Assembly (NCBI RefSeq): GCF_040932485.1
Contig: NZ_JBFRBH010000001.1
Location: 2,108,001 to 2,172,000, forward strand
Length of the DNA: 64,000 nt
Origin: Gymnodinialimonas sp. 202GB13-11
Lineage (GTDB): Bacteria > Pseudomonadota > Alphaproteobacteria > Rhodobacterales > Rhodobacteraceae
Direction: 5' to 3'
Below the pieces are notes generated by a model, which had not been told where the DNA came from, ran no database searches, and saw nothing but the letters and a program-made list of their open reading frames with translations. Positions 35,874 to 43,867 of this stretch are shown here, in pieces. The number at the start of each line of letters is the position of its first letter. The stretch's first letter is position 1. The translations under genes were made by a program, and so were the position numbers.

Positions 35874-37058
35874 ATGGATCTGAATTTTTCCCCTGAAGAA
35901 CAGGCGTTTCAAGCCGAGGTGCAGGCCTTTCTGGCCGAGGCCCTGCCCGCTGAGATTGCAGATCGCGTGGGCCGCGGCGAGGAACCTACCCGCGATGATA
36001 TGGAGCGTTGGCACGCCATCCTGAACGAAAAGGGCTGGCTCGCCGGGACATGGCCTGCGGAGTTCGGTGGCCAAGGCTGGGGTCCGATCGAATTGCACAT
36101 CTTTGAGGAGGAATGCGCCAAGGCGTCTGCCCCGCGCATCGTGCCGTTTGGCACCAAGATGCTGGGGCCGGTTTTGCAGAAGTTCGGCACGCCCGAACAG
36201 CAAGCCGAATACCTGCCACGCATTCTGGATGGCCGCGATTGGTGGTGTCAGGGCTATTCTGAGCCGGGCGCGGGCTCGGACCTGGCGTCTTTGAAGACCA
36301 AGGCCGAACGGGACGGCGATGTTTATGTCGTGAACGGTCAGAAGACGTGGACGACATTGGGCCAATACGCCAACCGCATTTTCTGCCTTGTGCGCACCAA
36401 GTTTGAGGGCAAGCCGCAGGAGGGGATTTCGTTCCTGCTGATTGATCTGGATACGCCGGGGATTGAGATGCGCCCGATCCGGTTGATCGAGGGCGGGTAC
36501 GAGGTGAATGAGGTCTTCTTCACTGATGTGCGGGTACCGGTCGAAAACCTTGTTGGCGAAGAGAACATGGGTTGGACGATTGCCAAGTATCTCTTGGGGC
36601 ATGAACGCACGAACATCGCAGGCACGGGCTTTTCCGTACAGGCTTTGGCGCAGGTCAAGGCATTGGCGCGGCAGGTGAAGCGGCGCGGTAAGGCATTGAT
36701 TGAGAACCCGCTTTTTGCCGCACGGCTGGCGAGCGTCGAAGCGGAGTTGGAGGCGGTGAAGATCACCAATTTGCGGATGCTGTCGAAGGCGGCGGCGGGC
36801 GGGCAGTTGGGGGCGGAGCCGTCGATGCTGAAGATCAAGGGCACGGTCATCCGGCAGGAATTGAACGACCTCGCACGTCGCGCCCTTGGCCCGGCAGCGG
36901 CGCCCTTCCCCTCTGAGGATCTGGATAACCTCGCCATTGCGCCGAAGGGCCATGCCCAAAATGCTGCGGGCTATTTCAACAATCGCAAGATTTCGATCTA
37001 CGGCGGGTCGAACGAGATCCAGCGCAATATTCTAGCCAAGGGGATGATGCGCGGATGA
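35874..37058 (+). CDS. Acyl-CoA dehydrogenase (large partner)
   Basis: Flavin-dependent acyl-CoA dehydrogenase, 394 residues, N-terminal, middle and C-terminal domains complete. FAD and substrate blocks are CQGYSEPGAGSDLASLKT, GQKTWTT and YGGSNEIQRNILAKGM. An all-alpha C-terminal domain is present. The stop overlaps the start of the next acyl-CoA dehydrogenase (ATGA), so the two are made together, as in heteromeric pairs acting on bulky or dicarboxylic acyl-CoAs. The true substrate is not visible. Confidence 0.88.
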   Translation: MDLNFSPEEQAFQAEVQAFLAEALPAEIADRVGRGEEPTRDDMERWHAILNEKGWLAGTWPAEFGGQGWGPIELHIFEEECAKASAPRIVPFGTKMLGPVLQKFGTPEQQAEYLPRILDGRDWWCQGYSEPGAGSDLASLKTKAERDGDVYVVNGQKTWTTLGQYANRIFCLVRTKFEGKPQEGISFLLIDLDTPGIEMRPIRLIEGGYEVNEVFFTDVRVPVENLVGEENMGWTIAKYLLGHERTNIAGTGFSVQALAQVKALARQVKRRGKALIENPLFAARLASVEAELEAVKITNLRMLSKAAAGGQLGAEPSMLKIKGTVIRQELNDLARRALGPAAAPFPSEDLDNLAIAPKGHAQNAAGYFNNRKISIYGGSNEIQRNILAKGMMRG

Positions 37059-38113
37059 ATTTCGAGATGAGCGATGACCGCCGGATGCTGGCGGATATGT
37101 TGGCGCGGTTTCTGGCCGATGCCTGCCCTGTGGAGGCCCGCGTGGACGTGGCCTATGCCGCGCCATGGCATTCAGAAGCGGCTTGGACTGGGTTGGCGGA
37201 GCTCGGGGCCTTCTACGCACTGGCCTCTGAAGAGGCTGGCGGAATGGGCGGCACCGGCTTTGATATTTCCGTTGTGTTTGAGGCGCTTGGGCGCGCGCTG
37301 TGTCCCGAACCGGTGCTTCCGACGCTCCTCGGCTTACGCCTCCTCGCAGCGGCGGGAAGGCATGTGGACGATGTGTTGGCGGGCCAGCGTGTGGCCGTGG
37401 GGATCGGCGAGGTGGACGCGCCCTATGATCTGGACGGGATCGAAACGCGGGCCGAGGATGGCCGTCTGACCGGGCGGAAATCGGTGGTCTATGGCGGTGC
37501 AGGGGCGGAGCGGTTCCTGATCGCCGCGCAAAACTCAGGCAAGTTGGCTCTGTTCGAGGTGAAGGCAAAGGACGCGCAGGTCTCAGGCTATGGCATGATC
37601 GACGGCGGCCCTGCGGCAGAGGTGTTTCTGGACGGCGCGCCGGGGGAGCTGGTGCTGGCCGACGCGCAGGACGCGTTGGAAGATGCGCTAGACGCAGGCG
37701 CCCTGGCTTTGTGTGCCGAGGCCTTGGGCGCGATGGAAGTCGTGCAAGGCATATTGATCGACTACCTGAAAACGCGGAAGCAATTCGGGCAGCTGATCGG
37801 CGCGTTCCAAGCCTTGCAGCACCGGGCCATTGATCTTGGGATAGAGATTGAACAGGCCCGCTCGATTGTGATCCTCGCCGCTTCCGCCGAGGGCGCGCCG
37901 GAATTCGGCAAACGCGTGGCGCAGGCGAAGTTTCTGGTGGGCAAGATCGCGCGGCTGGTTTCCGAAGAGGCGATCCAGATGCATGGCGGGATCGGGATCA
38001 CCTGGGAGTATCCGTTGGCGCACTATGCCAAACGGCTGGTGATGATCGATGCGCAGCTTGGGGATACCGATTGGCATCTGGAACGGCTGATGGGCGCGCT
38101 TTCTGCTGAGTGA
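37055..38113 (+). CDS. Acyl-CoA dehydrogenase (small partner)
   Basis: A 352-residue acyl-CoA dehydrogenase family protein, shorter than the upstream partner and with degenerate FAD-contact motifs in the middle domain (DGRLTGRKSVVYGGAGAERF). The C-terminal end keeps QMHGGIGITWEYPL, where the catalytic-position Glu lies in many family members. Coupled by an ATGA overlap to 35874-37058. Together they probably form an alpha2beta2-type enzyme in which one subunit contributes most of the catalytic residues. Role inferred from pairing. Confidence 0.82.
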   Translation: MNFEMSDDRRMLADMLARFLADACPVEARVDVAYAAPWHSEAAWTGLAELGAFYALASEEAGGMGGTGFDISVVFEALGRALCPEPVLPTLLGLRLLAAAGRHVDDVLAGQRVAVGIGEVDAPYDLDGIETRAEDGRLTGRKSVVYGGAGAERFLIAAQNSGKLALFEVKAKDAQVSGYGMIDGGPAAEVFLDGAPGELVLADAQDALEDALDAGALALCAEALGAMEVVQGILIDYLKTRKQFGQLIGAFQALQHRAIDLGIEIEQARSIVILAASAEGAPEFGKRVAQAKFLVGKIARLVSEEAIQMHGGIGITWEYPLAHYAKRLVMIDAQLGDTDWHLERLMGALSAE

Positions 38114-38164
38114 GGGACGCCTCCGGCGGGCATTTTCGGGTAACAAAGATGGGTCGGTTGCGCC

Positions 38165-39184
38165 CTACCCGCTGGCGCCGAGCCGCGCGGTGACGCTGTC
38201 GGGGGTGACAGTGCCGATAACCTCTCCGTCCTGTTCCACGGAAAGCGGAGATGGGGTTTCGGCGAAACGTGTGAGGATATCTTTGACGGGCGTTTCCGCC
38301 GGGATACGCGGGTGATCTGTGGGAATATCCTGCATCACGTCGCGCGCGGTCAGGACGCCCAGTGGGTTCATATTGGCGACAAATTCGGCGACGTACGGTG
38401 TGCTGGGTTCTGAGAAAATCTGGCGCGGGGTGCCGATTTGCACGATGCGCCCGCCTTCCATGATGGCGATGCGGTTGCCGATCTTGAAGGCCTCGTCGAG
38501 GTCGTGGCTGACGAAGATGATCGTGCGCTTGAGGTCGCGTTGCAAGTCGAGAAGTTCGTCCTGAAGCTTGGTGCGGATGAGCGGGTCGAGGGCGGAGAAC
38601 GGCTCATCCATCAGCAGGATCGGGGCTTGCGTGACAAAGGCGCGGGCGAGGCCCACGCGTTGCTGCATACCGCCCGAAAGTTCTCCCACCTTGCGGTCCG
38701 CCCAGTCGCTGAGGCCCACGAGGGCCAATTGTTCATCAACCTTGGCGGTGCGTTCCGCCGCGCCCTGCCCGGCCAGTTCCAGGCCGAGGCCCACATTCTC
38801 GCGCACGGTGCGCCACGGCAGAAGGCCGAATTGCTGGAACACCATCGAGACGCAATTCTGGCGCAGGTAGCGCAGGTCCTGGGTCGAGGTGCCGGGCAGC
38901 GTGCAGTTCCAATCGCCGTCATGAACATGGACCCTGCCCCGCGCGACGGGGTTTAAGCCGTTCACGGAACGCAGCAGCGTGGATTTTCCGGAGCCTGACA
39001 GGCCCATGAGGACGAGGATTTCGCCCGCCTCTACGTCCAGCGAGCAATCATGCACGCCCAGAACATGGCCGGTTTCGCGCTGTATCTCAGAACGGTCCTT
39101 GCCGTCATCGGCCAGTTTCAGAGCGGGCGCGGGGCGCGGGCCGAACATGATGCAGACATCTTCGAAAGAGACGGCGGTGCTCAT
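38165..39184 (-). CDS. choV: Choline ABC transporter ATP-binding protein
   Basis: The ATPase of the ChoXWV high-affinity choline importer, 339 residues. Walker A GLSGSGKST, Q-loop FQQFGLLPW, signature LSGGMQQRV, Walker B ILLMDEPFSALDPL and the H-loop IFVSHD are all intact. C-terminal CBS-like sequence (LTARDVMQDIPTD, VIGTVTPDSV) is typical of the OpuAA/ProV group. The start overlaps the GFA gene stop by ATGA. Part of choW-GFA-choV, separated from choX by an insert. Confidence 0.9.
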   Translation of the reverse strand: MSTAVSFEDVCIMFGPRPAPALKLADDGKDRSEIQRETGHVLGVHDCSLDVEAGEILVLMGLSGSGKSTLLRSVNGLNPVARGRVHVHDGDWNCTLPGTSTQDLRYLRQNCVSMVFQQFGLLPWRTVRENVGLGLELAGQGAAERTAKVDEQLALVGLSDWADRKVGELSGGMQQRVGLARAFVTQAPILLMDEPFSALDPLIRTKLQDELLDLQRDLKRTIIFVSHDLDEAFKIGNRIAIMEGGRIVQIGTPRQIFSEPSTPYVAEFVANMNPLGVLTARDVMQDIPTDHPRIPAETPVKDILTRFAETPSPLSVEQDGEVIGTVTPDSVTARLGASG

Positions 39185-39591
39185 GTGTTGGCCTCGTAAC
39201 GCAGGATGCCGGCCACACCATCAGGCGCGCCGCCATCGTTGGGGTGGTTCTGGCCGTCGTGGACGATGATCTCGGACAGTTCGAACGGCGTGTGGCCGTC
39301 GAGGCAGGCCATGTTGACCCCGTATTCATTGGGGTTCGAGCGGCGGCGGTGGTGAGTGTAGATGCCACAGGTTTTGCAGAAATAATGCTCCGCCGCGCGG
39401 GTGTTGAATTGGTAGAGGGTCAGGTTGTCGGCGCCTTCGATGATTGTGAGGCCGTCGAGCGGGGTGGAGACGGCCACCGCCCCTCGCATGGTGCAGAAGC
39501 TGCAATCGCAGCGGCGGGCGGAGGCGAGGCCGTCTGGGATTTCGACGGTGAATTTGACGGTGCCGCAGTGGCAGCTTGCTTGGTGGATCAT
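39181..39591 (-). CDS. GFA-family zinc protein (glutathione/formaldehyde-related)
   Basis: A 136-residue GFA-fold protein with the Cys zinc ligands QASCHCGTVKF, RRCDCSFCTMRG and YFCKTCGIYTHHRR. The founding member was described as speeding glutathione-formaldehyde adduct formation, though that role is debated. Here both ends overlap (ATGA) with choW upstream and choV downstream, so it is translated within the choline transporter operon. Oxidative demethylation of dimethylglycine and sarcosine releases one-carbon units, giving a plausible reason for a formaldehyde-linked protein. The link is inferred. Confidence 0.85.
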   Translation of the reverse strand: MIHQASCHCGTVKFTVEIPDGLASARRCDCSFCTMRGAVAVSTPLDGLTIIEGADNLTLYQFNTRAAEHYFCKTCGIYTHHRRRSNPNEYGVNMACLDGHTPFELSEIIVHDGQNHPNDGGAPDGVAGILRYEANT

Positions 39592-40574
39592 GTTTTCACC
39601 CTGAGGGCTCGGTCGAGGACGATGGCGACGACCACGATGATGAAGCCCGACTCAAACCCGAGGCCGGTGTTGACCTGATTGAGCGCGCGCACGACCGGGA
39701 CGCCGAGACCGTCGGCGCCGACAAGGGCTGCGATCACGACCATGGAGAGCGACAGCATGATGGTCTGGTTCAGGCCGGTCATGATTTGCGGGAGGGCGTA
39801 GGGAAGCTCCACTTTCCACAGTTTCTGGCTGCCGGTGGCACCAAACGCGTCTGCGGCCTCCAGCAGGCTAGTGGGGGTGGAGGAGATGCCCAGATGCGTC
39901 AGACGGATGGGGGCGGGTAGCACGAAGATCACCGTGGCGATGAGGCCGGGGACCATGCCGATGCCGAAGAAGACGATGGCGGGGATGAGGTAGACGAAGG
40001 TGGGCAGCGTTTGCATCAGGTCGAGGACGGGGCGCATCCAGGCGTATAGGCGGGGGCGGTGGGCGGCAGCGATGCCGATGGGGACGCCGAGGCCCATGCA
40101 GACGACGCAGGCCGAGAGGACAAGGGTGAGGCTTTCGGTGGTTTCCTCGTAGTAGTCCTGGTTGACGATGAAGAGGAAGCCGAGGGCGACGAGGGTGGGG
40201 ACTTTCCAGCCGCGATGGAAGTACCAAGCGAGCGCGGTGAAGATCGCGATGATCAGGAAAGGGTGCCATTCGGGCGGGTAGAGGAAGGAGGCGTCGCGCA
40301 GGCGGATGTCCTGGAACCAGCTGGTGTTGGGGGGCTGTTGGAGGATGGCGAGGATGACCTCGATCATCGCCTCAAGCCCGATAGAGATGAGGTCGAAGAA
40401 GCCGGAGAGGTTGGCCTGAAGGCTGTCGAAGACGGCCTCGGCGGCGTCACCGATGCGGAGCTTGCATTCGGTGAGGAAGGTGATGGGGCCCGTGACGTCG
40501 GGGTCATTGGGGAAGGTGCACTCGGCGATGCCGTCATCGGCCCACCAGGCGCGCAGATCGCTCCACCAGCTCAT
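39588..40574 (-). CDS. choW: Choline ABC transporter permease
   Basis: Inner-membrane permease of ChoXWV, 328 residues. The N-terminal 100 residues hold an amphipathic part, then six or more TM helices (FLIIAIFTALAWYF, LVALGFLFIV, LVLSACVVCMGLGVPIGIAA, TFVYLIPAIVFFGIGMVPGL, MVVIAALVGADGLG). The binding-protein-dependent loop includes ADAFGATGSQKLWKVELPYALP. First gene of the choW-GFA-choV operon. A palindrome and a CtrA-like box lie upstream, and the periplasmic partner choX is 2.3 kb away beyond the insert. Confidence 0.9.
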   Translation of the reverse strand: MSWWSDLRAWWADDGIAECTFPNDPDVTGPITFLTECKLRIGDAAEAVFDSLQANLSGFFDLISIGLEAMIEVILAILQQPPNTSWFQDIRLRDASFLYPPEWHPFLIIAIFTALAWYFHRGWKVPTLVALGFLFIVNQDYYEETTESLTLVLSACVVCMGLGVPIGIAAAHRPRLYAWMRPVLDLMQTLPTFVYLIPAIVFFGIGMVPGLIATVIFVLPAPIRLTHLGISSTPTSLLEAADAFGATGSQKLWKVELPYALPQIMTGLNQTIMLSLSMVVIAALVGADGLGVPVVRALNQVNTGLGFESGFIIVVVAIVLDRALRVKT

Positions 40575-40655
40575 GTTGGTCGTCCCTTCGGTCGTTTGAG
40601 GGGATCATGGCGCGGGTGGGTCGGGATGGGAAGGGGGTGCGGTGCGCGGGCGGGT

Positions 40656-40673
40656 TTGTGCAAGGTTGCACAA
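40656..40673. promoter_or_regulatory. 18-bp palindrome upstream of choW
   Basis: TTGTGCAA-GG-TTGCACAA has perfect 8-base arms with a 2-base centre, 82 bp before the choW start. It has the look of a dimeric repressor or activator site. The regulator is not known. Confidence 0.5.
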
Positions 40674-40713
40674 GGGGGTTAAGGTATTGTTTTTGTTAGG
40701 AAATGGGGATTTT

Positions 40714-40729
40714 GTTAAGGGTTTGTTAA
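40714..40729 (-). promoter_or_regulatory. CtrA-like box upstream of choW
   Basis: On the minus strand TTAA-CAAACCC-TTAAC is an exact match to TTAA-N7-TTAAC. It lies 140 bp before choW, further than the spacing seen elsewhere in the window, within a repetitive TTAAG-rich tract. A chance match is possible. Confidence 0.35.
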
Positions 40730-40966
40730 GGGGTTGGGGTTGGCTTTGCGGTTTCTCTTATCCAATGGGTGGAAGCAAACGACTTAACGCAAGTGCTCGC
40801 TATAGACCTCTGAGGCGGATAAGGCGCTTGATCCTCGCTTGCCGCTACTCCGCAAAACGGCTTGAAGACGGAATGCGCTAGACGGCGGTAAGTGTTTGCA
40901 TTGAAGGCGCATTTGCATCCAAAATGATGCGTCTGCTCGAACAAAGCGTACTAGTCAGGGGTATTT

Positions 40967-41833
40967 ATGCGACATCAGGACTACCCAGCACTCTTCTTGG
41001 ATGCGGACAACGCTTCTAATCAATTCCAGCGGAATTTCCTGCTTCTCGTATTCGGGGAATACTTGGCGCTGTTTTTGGCCGCTGTTTTTTCTATGAACTT
41101 TCTTGATGGCGTAGTTTACCACATCCTTTTTGCCGGTGTATTCTTCGTTGGACTCATCGTATTGATCTCACGGGCGCTGAGTAAACCTGACCAATGGTGG
41201 TATCGCTGCCGCGCGCTCGCCGAAAGTGTCAAGACACTTACGTGGCGTTACATGATGCATGCTGCGCCTTTTGATGGGTCAGATCCGGAAGCAAAGAGGG
41301 AATTTCGCGAACAGCTTAACACTATTCTTCGCGAAAACCTGGAGACTGCGAAAAGGATAACTGATGATTGGTCTGGAAGCGATCAAATCACCGCTACTAT
41401 GGATGCTGTCCGGTCGAAGTGCCTTGAAGAAAGGGCCAGTTACTACATGGAGCATCGCATAAGCGAGCAACGAGACTGGTATCGCAAAAAGGCAGGCTCT
41501 AATCGAGTAGCGGCGCGTCGCTGGGTTTTCCTCAGCGGCGTATGCTATGTCGCGGCAGGATCGGCGGTTCTGAGTCGGATTGCGCATCCTGATTTTACAA
41601 GTTGGCCCATCGAGCCTCTTATCGTCGTTGCCGCGTCGATAGTTGGATGGGTGCAAATCAAAAAATACAACGAGTTATCGGCAGCCTACACAGTGACGGC
41701 GCACGAGATTGGATTGATACCTACAACGATAGACACTCCAGACACCGACGACCTAATCTCAGAATTTGTAAACGATGCTGAGCAAGCTTTCTCGAGAGAG
41801 CATACCCTATGGCTTGCTAGGCAATCTGACTAG
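40967..41833 (+). CDS. DUF4231/SLATT-like multi-span membrane protein, putative effector of a TIR-linked module
   Basis: A 288-residue membrane protein with two hairpins of TM helices. The first lies at about 25-70 (FLLLVFGEYLALFLAAVF, then YHILFAGVFFVGLIVLIS) and the second at about 190-235 (VFLSGVCYVAAGSAVL, then PLIVVAASIVGWVQI). Between them is the DUF4231 signature region KPDQWWYRCRALAESVKTLTWRY and a long charged cytoplasmic part. SLATT and DUF4231 proteins are described as pore-forming effectors of nucleotide-signal systems. Eleven bases downstream on the same strand is a TIR-like gene. Base and codon use are AT-richer than the neighbouring cho/bet genes, a sign of transfer. The domain call is from memory of motifs; activity is inferred. 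Confidence 0.65.
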   Translation: MRHQDYPALFLDADNASNQFQRNFLLLVFGEYLALFLAAVFSMNFLDGVVYHILFAGVFFVGLIVLISRALSKPDQWWYRCRALAESVKTLTWRYMMHAAPFDGSDPEAKREFREQLNTILRENLETAKRITDDWSGSDQITATMDAVRSKCLEERASYYMEHRISEQRDWYRKKAGSNRVAARRWVFLSGVCYVAAGSAVLSRIAHPDFTSWPIEPLIVVAASIVGWVQIKKYNELSAAYTVTAHEIGLIPTTIDTPDTDDLISEFVNDAEQAFSREHTLWLARQSD

Positions 41834-41844
41834 AGGAACTCACG

Positions 41845-42333
41845 ATGGCAGGAGCAGCTTACGTAGTGTTTGACGGCGACAATGACGGTTGGGCTTACCA
41901 CTACATGAACGGTTGGAAGTCGAACCGGAACATAAACTTCTCATACCAAAATGCTCATGATTTGGATGCTATGACGAGCCGTGCTCAAGACGAGCAGTAC
42001 GTCAAATCCAAGTTGCGAGCGAGGATGATACAATCCTCAGCTGTTGTTGTTCTAATTGGCGAAAAAACCAAGAACCTTTATAAATACGTCCGATGGGAGT
42101 TGGAACTAGCACTTGAGCTTAGACTTCCGATAATTGCCGCCAACATCAACAAGAGAAATAGGCAGGATGACGCGCGGTGCCCAGCGATTATTCGCGACAA
42201 GGGATGTGTGGTACATATTCCTTACACTCTCGAAGCTTTGAAGCACTCAATGGCGAATTGGCCCGATGAGTATAGACGACTAAGCGCAACCGAAATAAGA
42301 GGTGGGGCCAGACACTATCCGCATTTCGACTAA
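41845..42333 (+). CDS. TIR-like (ThsB/DUF1863-type) protein
   Basis: A 162-residue soluble protein with a TIR-like Rossmann-type fold. Strand AYVVFDGDND, a helix region, then the diagnostic block SSAVVVLIGEKTKN followed by YKYVRWELELALELRLPIIA, where a Glu sits in the position used for catalysis in TIR NADases. This pattern is that of ThsB, the Thoeris sensor that makes a cyclic ADP-ribose isomer on phage infection. AGGAA lies before the ATG. The partner upstream is a DUF4231/SLATT-like membrane protein rather than a classical ThsA. I infer a two-gene anti-phage module in which the TIR makes a signal and the membrane protein kills or arrests the cell. Confidence 0.65.
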   Translation: MAGAAYVVFDGDNDGWAYHYMNGWKSNRNINFSYQNAHDLDAMTSRAQDEQYVKSKLRARMIQSSAVVVLIGEKTKNLYKYVRWELELALELRLPIIAANINKRNRQDDARCPAIIRDKGCVVHIPYTLEALKHSMANWPDEYRRLSATEIRGGARHYPHFD

Positions 42334-42509
42334 CGAGCAGCATTCGCCGCTTTTATATTTAACAGACTAGAATGCTTTCACGATAGTACGGCACCGCCTT
42401 TTCGATACATGTGGTCAACCTGTGAAGTGATAGTGGGTTGTATGTTTTCCATTCGTTGCAAAGCGGTCTCCCTTGGCCGCTAGCGATCCATTCTCGTTTG
42501 GCACCCCAG

Positions 42510-42760
42510 ACCGGTGTGCGCCGTAAGGCGCAGGTCCATCGTCGGGCCGCCCCCCGGCACGGCGGCTTGGTTGGGCTTGGTACTCCGCTCATAGGGCGCG
42601 ATAGCTTGGCTACCATAAAGTGCCAAAGCACGACCGTTGGATCGCCGTACCGCGGCCCGGTGATGGACCTGCTTGCGGTGGGGTGATGGTGGGTTTCATT
42701 CACCCTACGGGGTTGGCGCGTGGGTCGTGGGTGAGTGGATGGCGGGACAAGTCCCGCCCT
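42510..42760. repeat. REP-like hairpin repeats
   Basis: The stretch contains a perfect 18-bp inverted repeat GGCGGGAC-AA-GTCCCGCC (42741-42758), the hairpin TGTGCGCCGTAAGGCGCA (about 42515-42532) and recurring CACCCTACGGG-type units. Sequences of this kind are, as I recall, scattered through Roseobacter intergenic DNA. The exact borders are by eye. Confidence 0.45.
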
Positions 42761-42784
42761 ACGGGTGGTAGGTTTGGAACAAAA

Positions 42785-42813
42785 GAAGGGCCCCGCCCTC
42801 ACCGGGCGGGGCC
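42785..42813 (-). terminator. Rho-independent terminator of choX
   Basis: On the minus strand GGCCCCGCCC-ggtga-GGGCGGGGCC followed by CTTCTTTT, 25 bases after the choX stop. Confidence 0.85.
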
Positions 42814-42837
42814 TCCCCTACTCTCTCCGCTTAAGCC

Positions 42838-43782
42838 TTACAGCCCCAGCGCTTCGCCAACAGCCGCTGCCGCGTCGCCGCCGTCAATCGTCGTCACGCC
42901 GTCCAGCCAGGCCATAACGGCGTCGGAGTTCGCGGCCATCCAGGCAGTGGCCGCGTCGCCGGGCTCTTCTCCGTCATTGAGGATCGCGCCCATGATCTCG
43001 TTTTCCATGGCCAGCGTGAATTCGAGGTTGGTCAGCAGCGCGCCGACGTTCGGGCAGGCCTCGACATAACCGGCAGAGGTGTTGGTGTAGACGGTGGCGC
43101 CGCCGAGGTTGGGGCCGAACCAATCGTCGCCGCCTTCGAGATAGGTCAGCTCGAAATTCGCGTTCATCGGGTGGGGTTCCCAGCCGAGGAAGACGACGGG
43201 CTCATCGCGGTCGGTGGCGCGGGCGACCTGGGCGAGCATGCCTTGCTCGGAGGACTCGACGACCTCGAACTCCGACAGGCCGAAGGCGTCGGCTTCGATC
43301 ATGTCCATGATCAGGCGGTTGCCGTCGTTGCCGGGCTCGATGCCGTAGATCTCACCATCCAGATCGTCGATGGCGGCAGCGATGGAGGCGAAATCGGTGA
43401 TGCCGAGGGCGGCGCCTGCGGCGTTGGTGGCGAGCGTGTATTTCGCGCCTTCAAGGTTGGCGCGAACGGTGTCGACGGTGCCGGCTTCGCGGTAGGGGGC
43501 GATGTCAGCCTCCATCGTGGGCATCCAGTTGCCGAGGAAGACGTCAACGTCACCTTCGGCCAGCGAGGTGTAGGTGACGGGGACCGACAGGACGAGGATC
43601 TCGGTCTCATACCCCAGCGCTTCGAGCACAACGGTGGTGGCCGCGGTTGTCGCGGTGATGTCGGTCCAGCCCACGTCGGAGAAGGTGACGGTGCCGCATT
43701 CGGCGTGGCCGTCGGCCATGGCGGCGCCTGCGGACACGGCGAGGGCCAGCGTGCTGACGGCGGTTTTCTTGAGAAGTGACAT
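42838..43782 (-). CDS. choX: Choline-binding periplasmic protein
   Basis: The periplasmic binding protein of ChoXWV, 314 residues. Signal peptide (MSLLKKTAVSTLALAVSAGAAMA), then an OpuAC/ProX fold: CGTVTFSDVGWTDITATTA, DVFLGNWMPTMEADIAPY, YGIEPGNDGNRLIMDMIEA and VVFLGWEPHPMNANFEL. These include the Trp, Tyr and Asp/Asn residues that cage the quaternary amine. It is divergent from betI around a BetI-type palindrome and ends at its own terminator. choW and choV lie beyond the inserted TIR module. Confidence 0.93.
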   Translation of the reverse strand: MSLLKKTAVSTLALAVSAGAAMADGHAECGTVTFSDVGWTDITATTAATTVVLEALGYETEILVLSVPVTYTSLAEGDVDVFLGNWMPTMEADIAPYREAGTVDTVRANLEGAKYTLATNAAGAALGITDFASIAAAIDDLDGEIYGIEPGNDGNRLIMDMIEADAFGLSEFEVVESSEQGMLAQVARATDRDEPVVFLGWEPHPMNANFELTYLEGGDDWFGPNLGGATVYTNTSAGYVEACPNVGALLTNLEFTLAMENEIMGAILNDGEEPGDAATAWMAANSDAVMAWLDGVTTIDGGDAAAAVGEALGL

Positions 43783-43809
43783 GTTCGTCTCCCGGTTGTG
43801 GTCGTTTTG

Positions 43810-43829
43810 TTGATTGACCAGTCAATTAA
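43810..43829. promoter_or_regulatory. BetI-type operator between choX and betI
   Basis: TTGATTGACCAGTCAATTAA is a near-perfect palindrome (ATTGAC-CA-GTCAAT core) in the gap between divergent choX and betI. Its position and resemblance to known BetI sites (TTGATTGG..CAAT) suggest that BetI binds here and choline relieves repression of both transcripts. Confidence 0.6.
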
Positions 43830-43867
43830 AAACGTATTTCTGGGGCAAGGCAACGAAAGGATCGGTG

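Larger units (their letters stand above)
40575..40966. other. Intergenic region between choW and the TIR-linked module
   Basis: There is no gene in this 392-base stretch. It holds an 18-bp palindrome (40656-40673), a run of TTAAG/TTAGG units with one CtrA-like spacing (40715-40729), and an AT-richer leader for the gene at 40967. It is probably the promoter region for the divergent choW operon and, on the right, for the inserted module. Confidence 0.5.
42334..42837. other. Repeat-rich intergenic region between the TIR gene and choX
   Basis: No gene is supported. The right half (about 42510-42760) is built of hairpin-forming repeats such as TGCGCCGTAAGGCGCA and GGCGGGACAAGTCCCGCC and CCCTACGGG units. 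These make long spurious open frames on the minus strand. The last 50 bases are the choX terminator. Confidence 0.55.

Noticed and set aside
42359-42802. 147-codon open frame on the minus strand right of the TIR gene
   Set aside because: It is made of hairpin repeats, is Arg/Pro-rich, has no ribosome site and overlaps the choX terminator.
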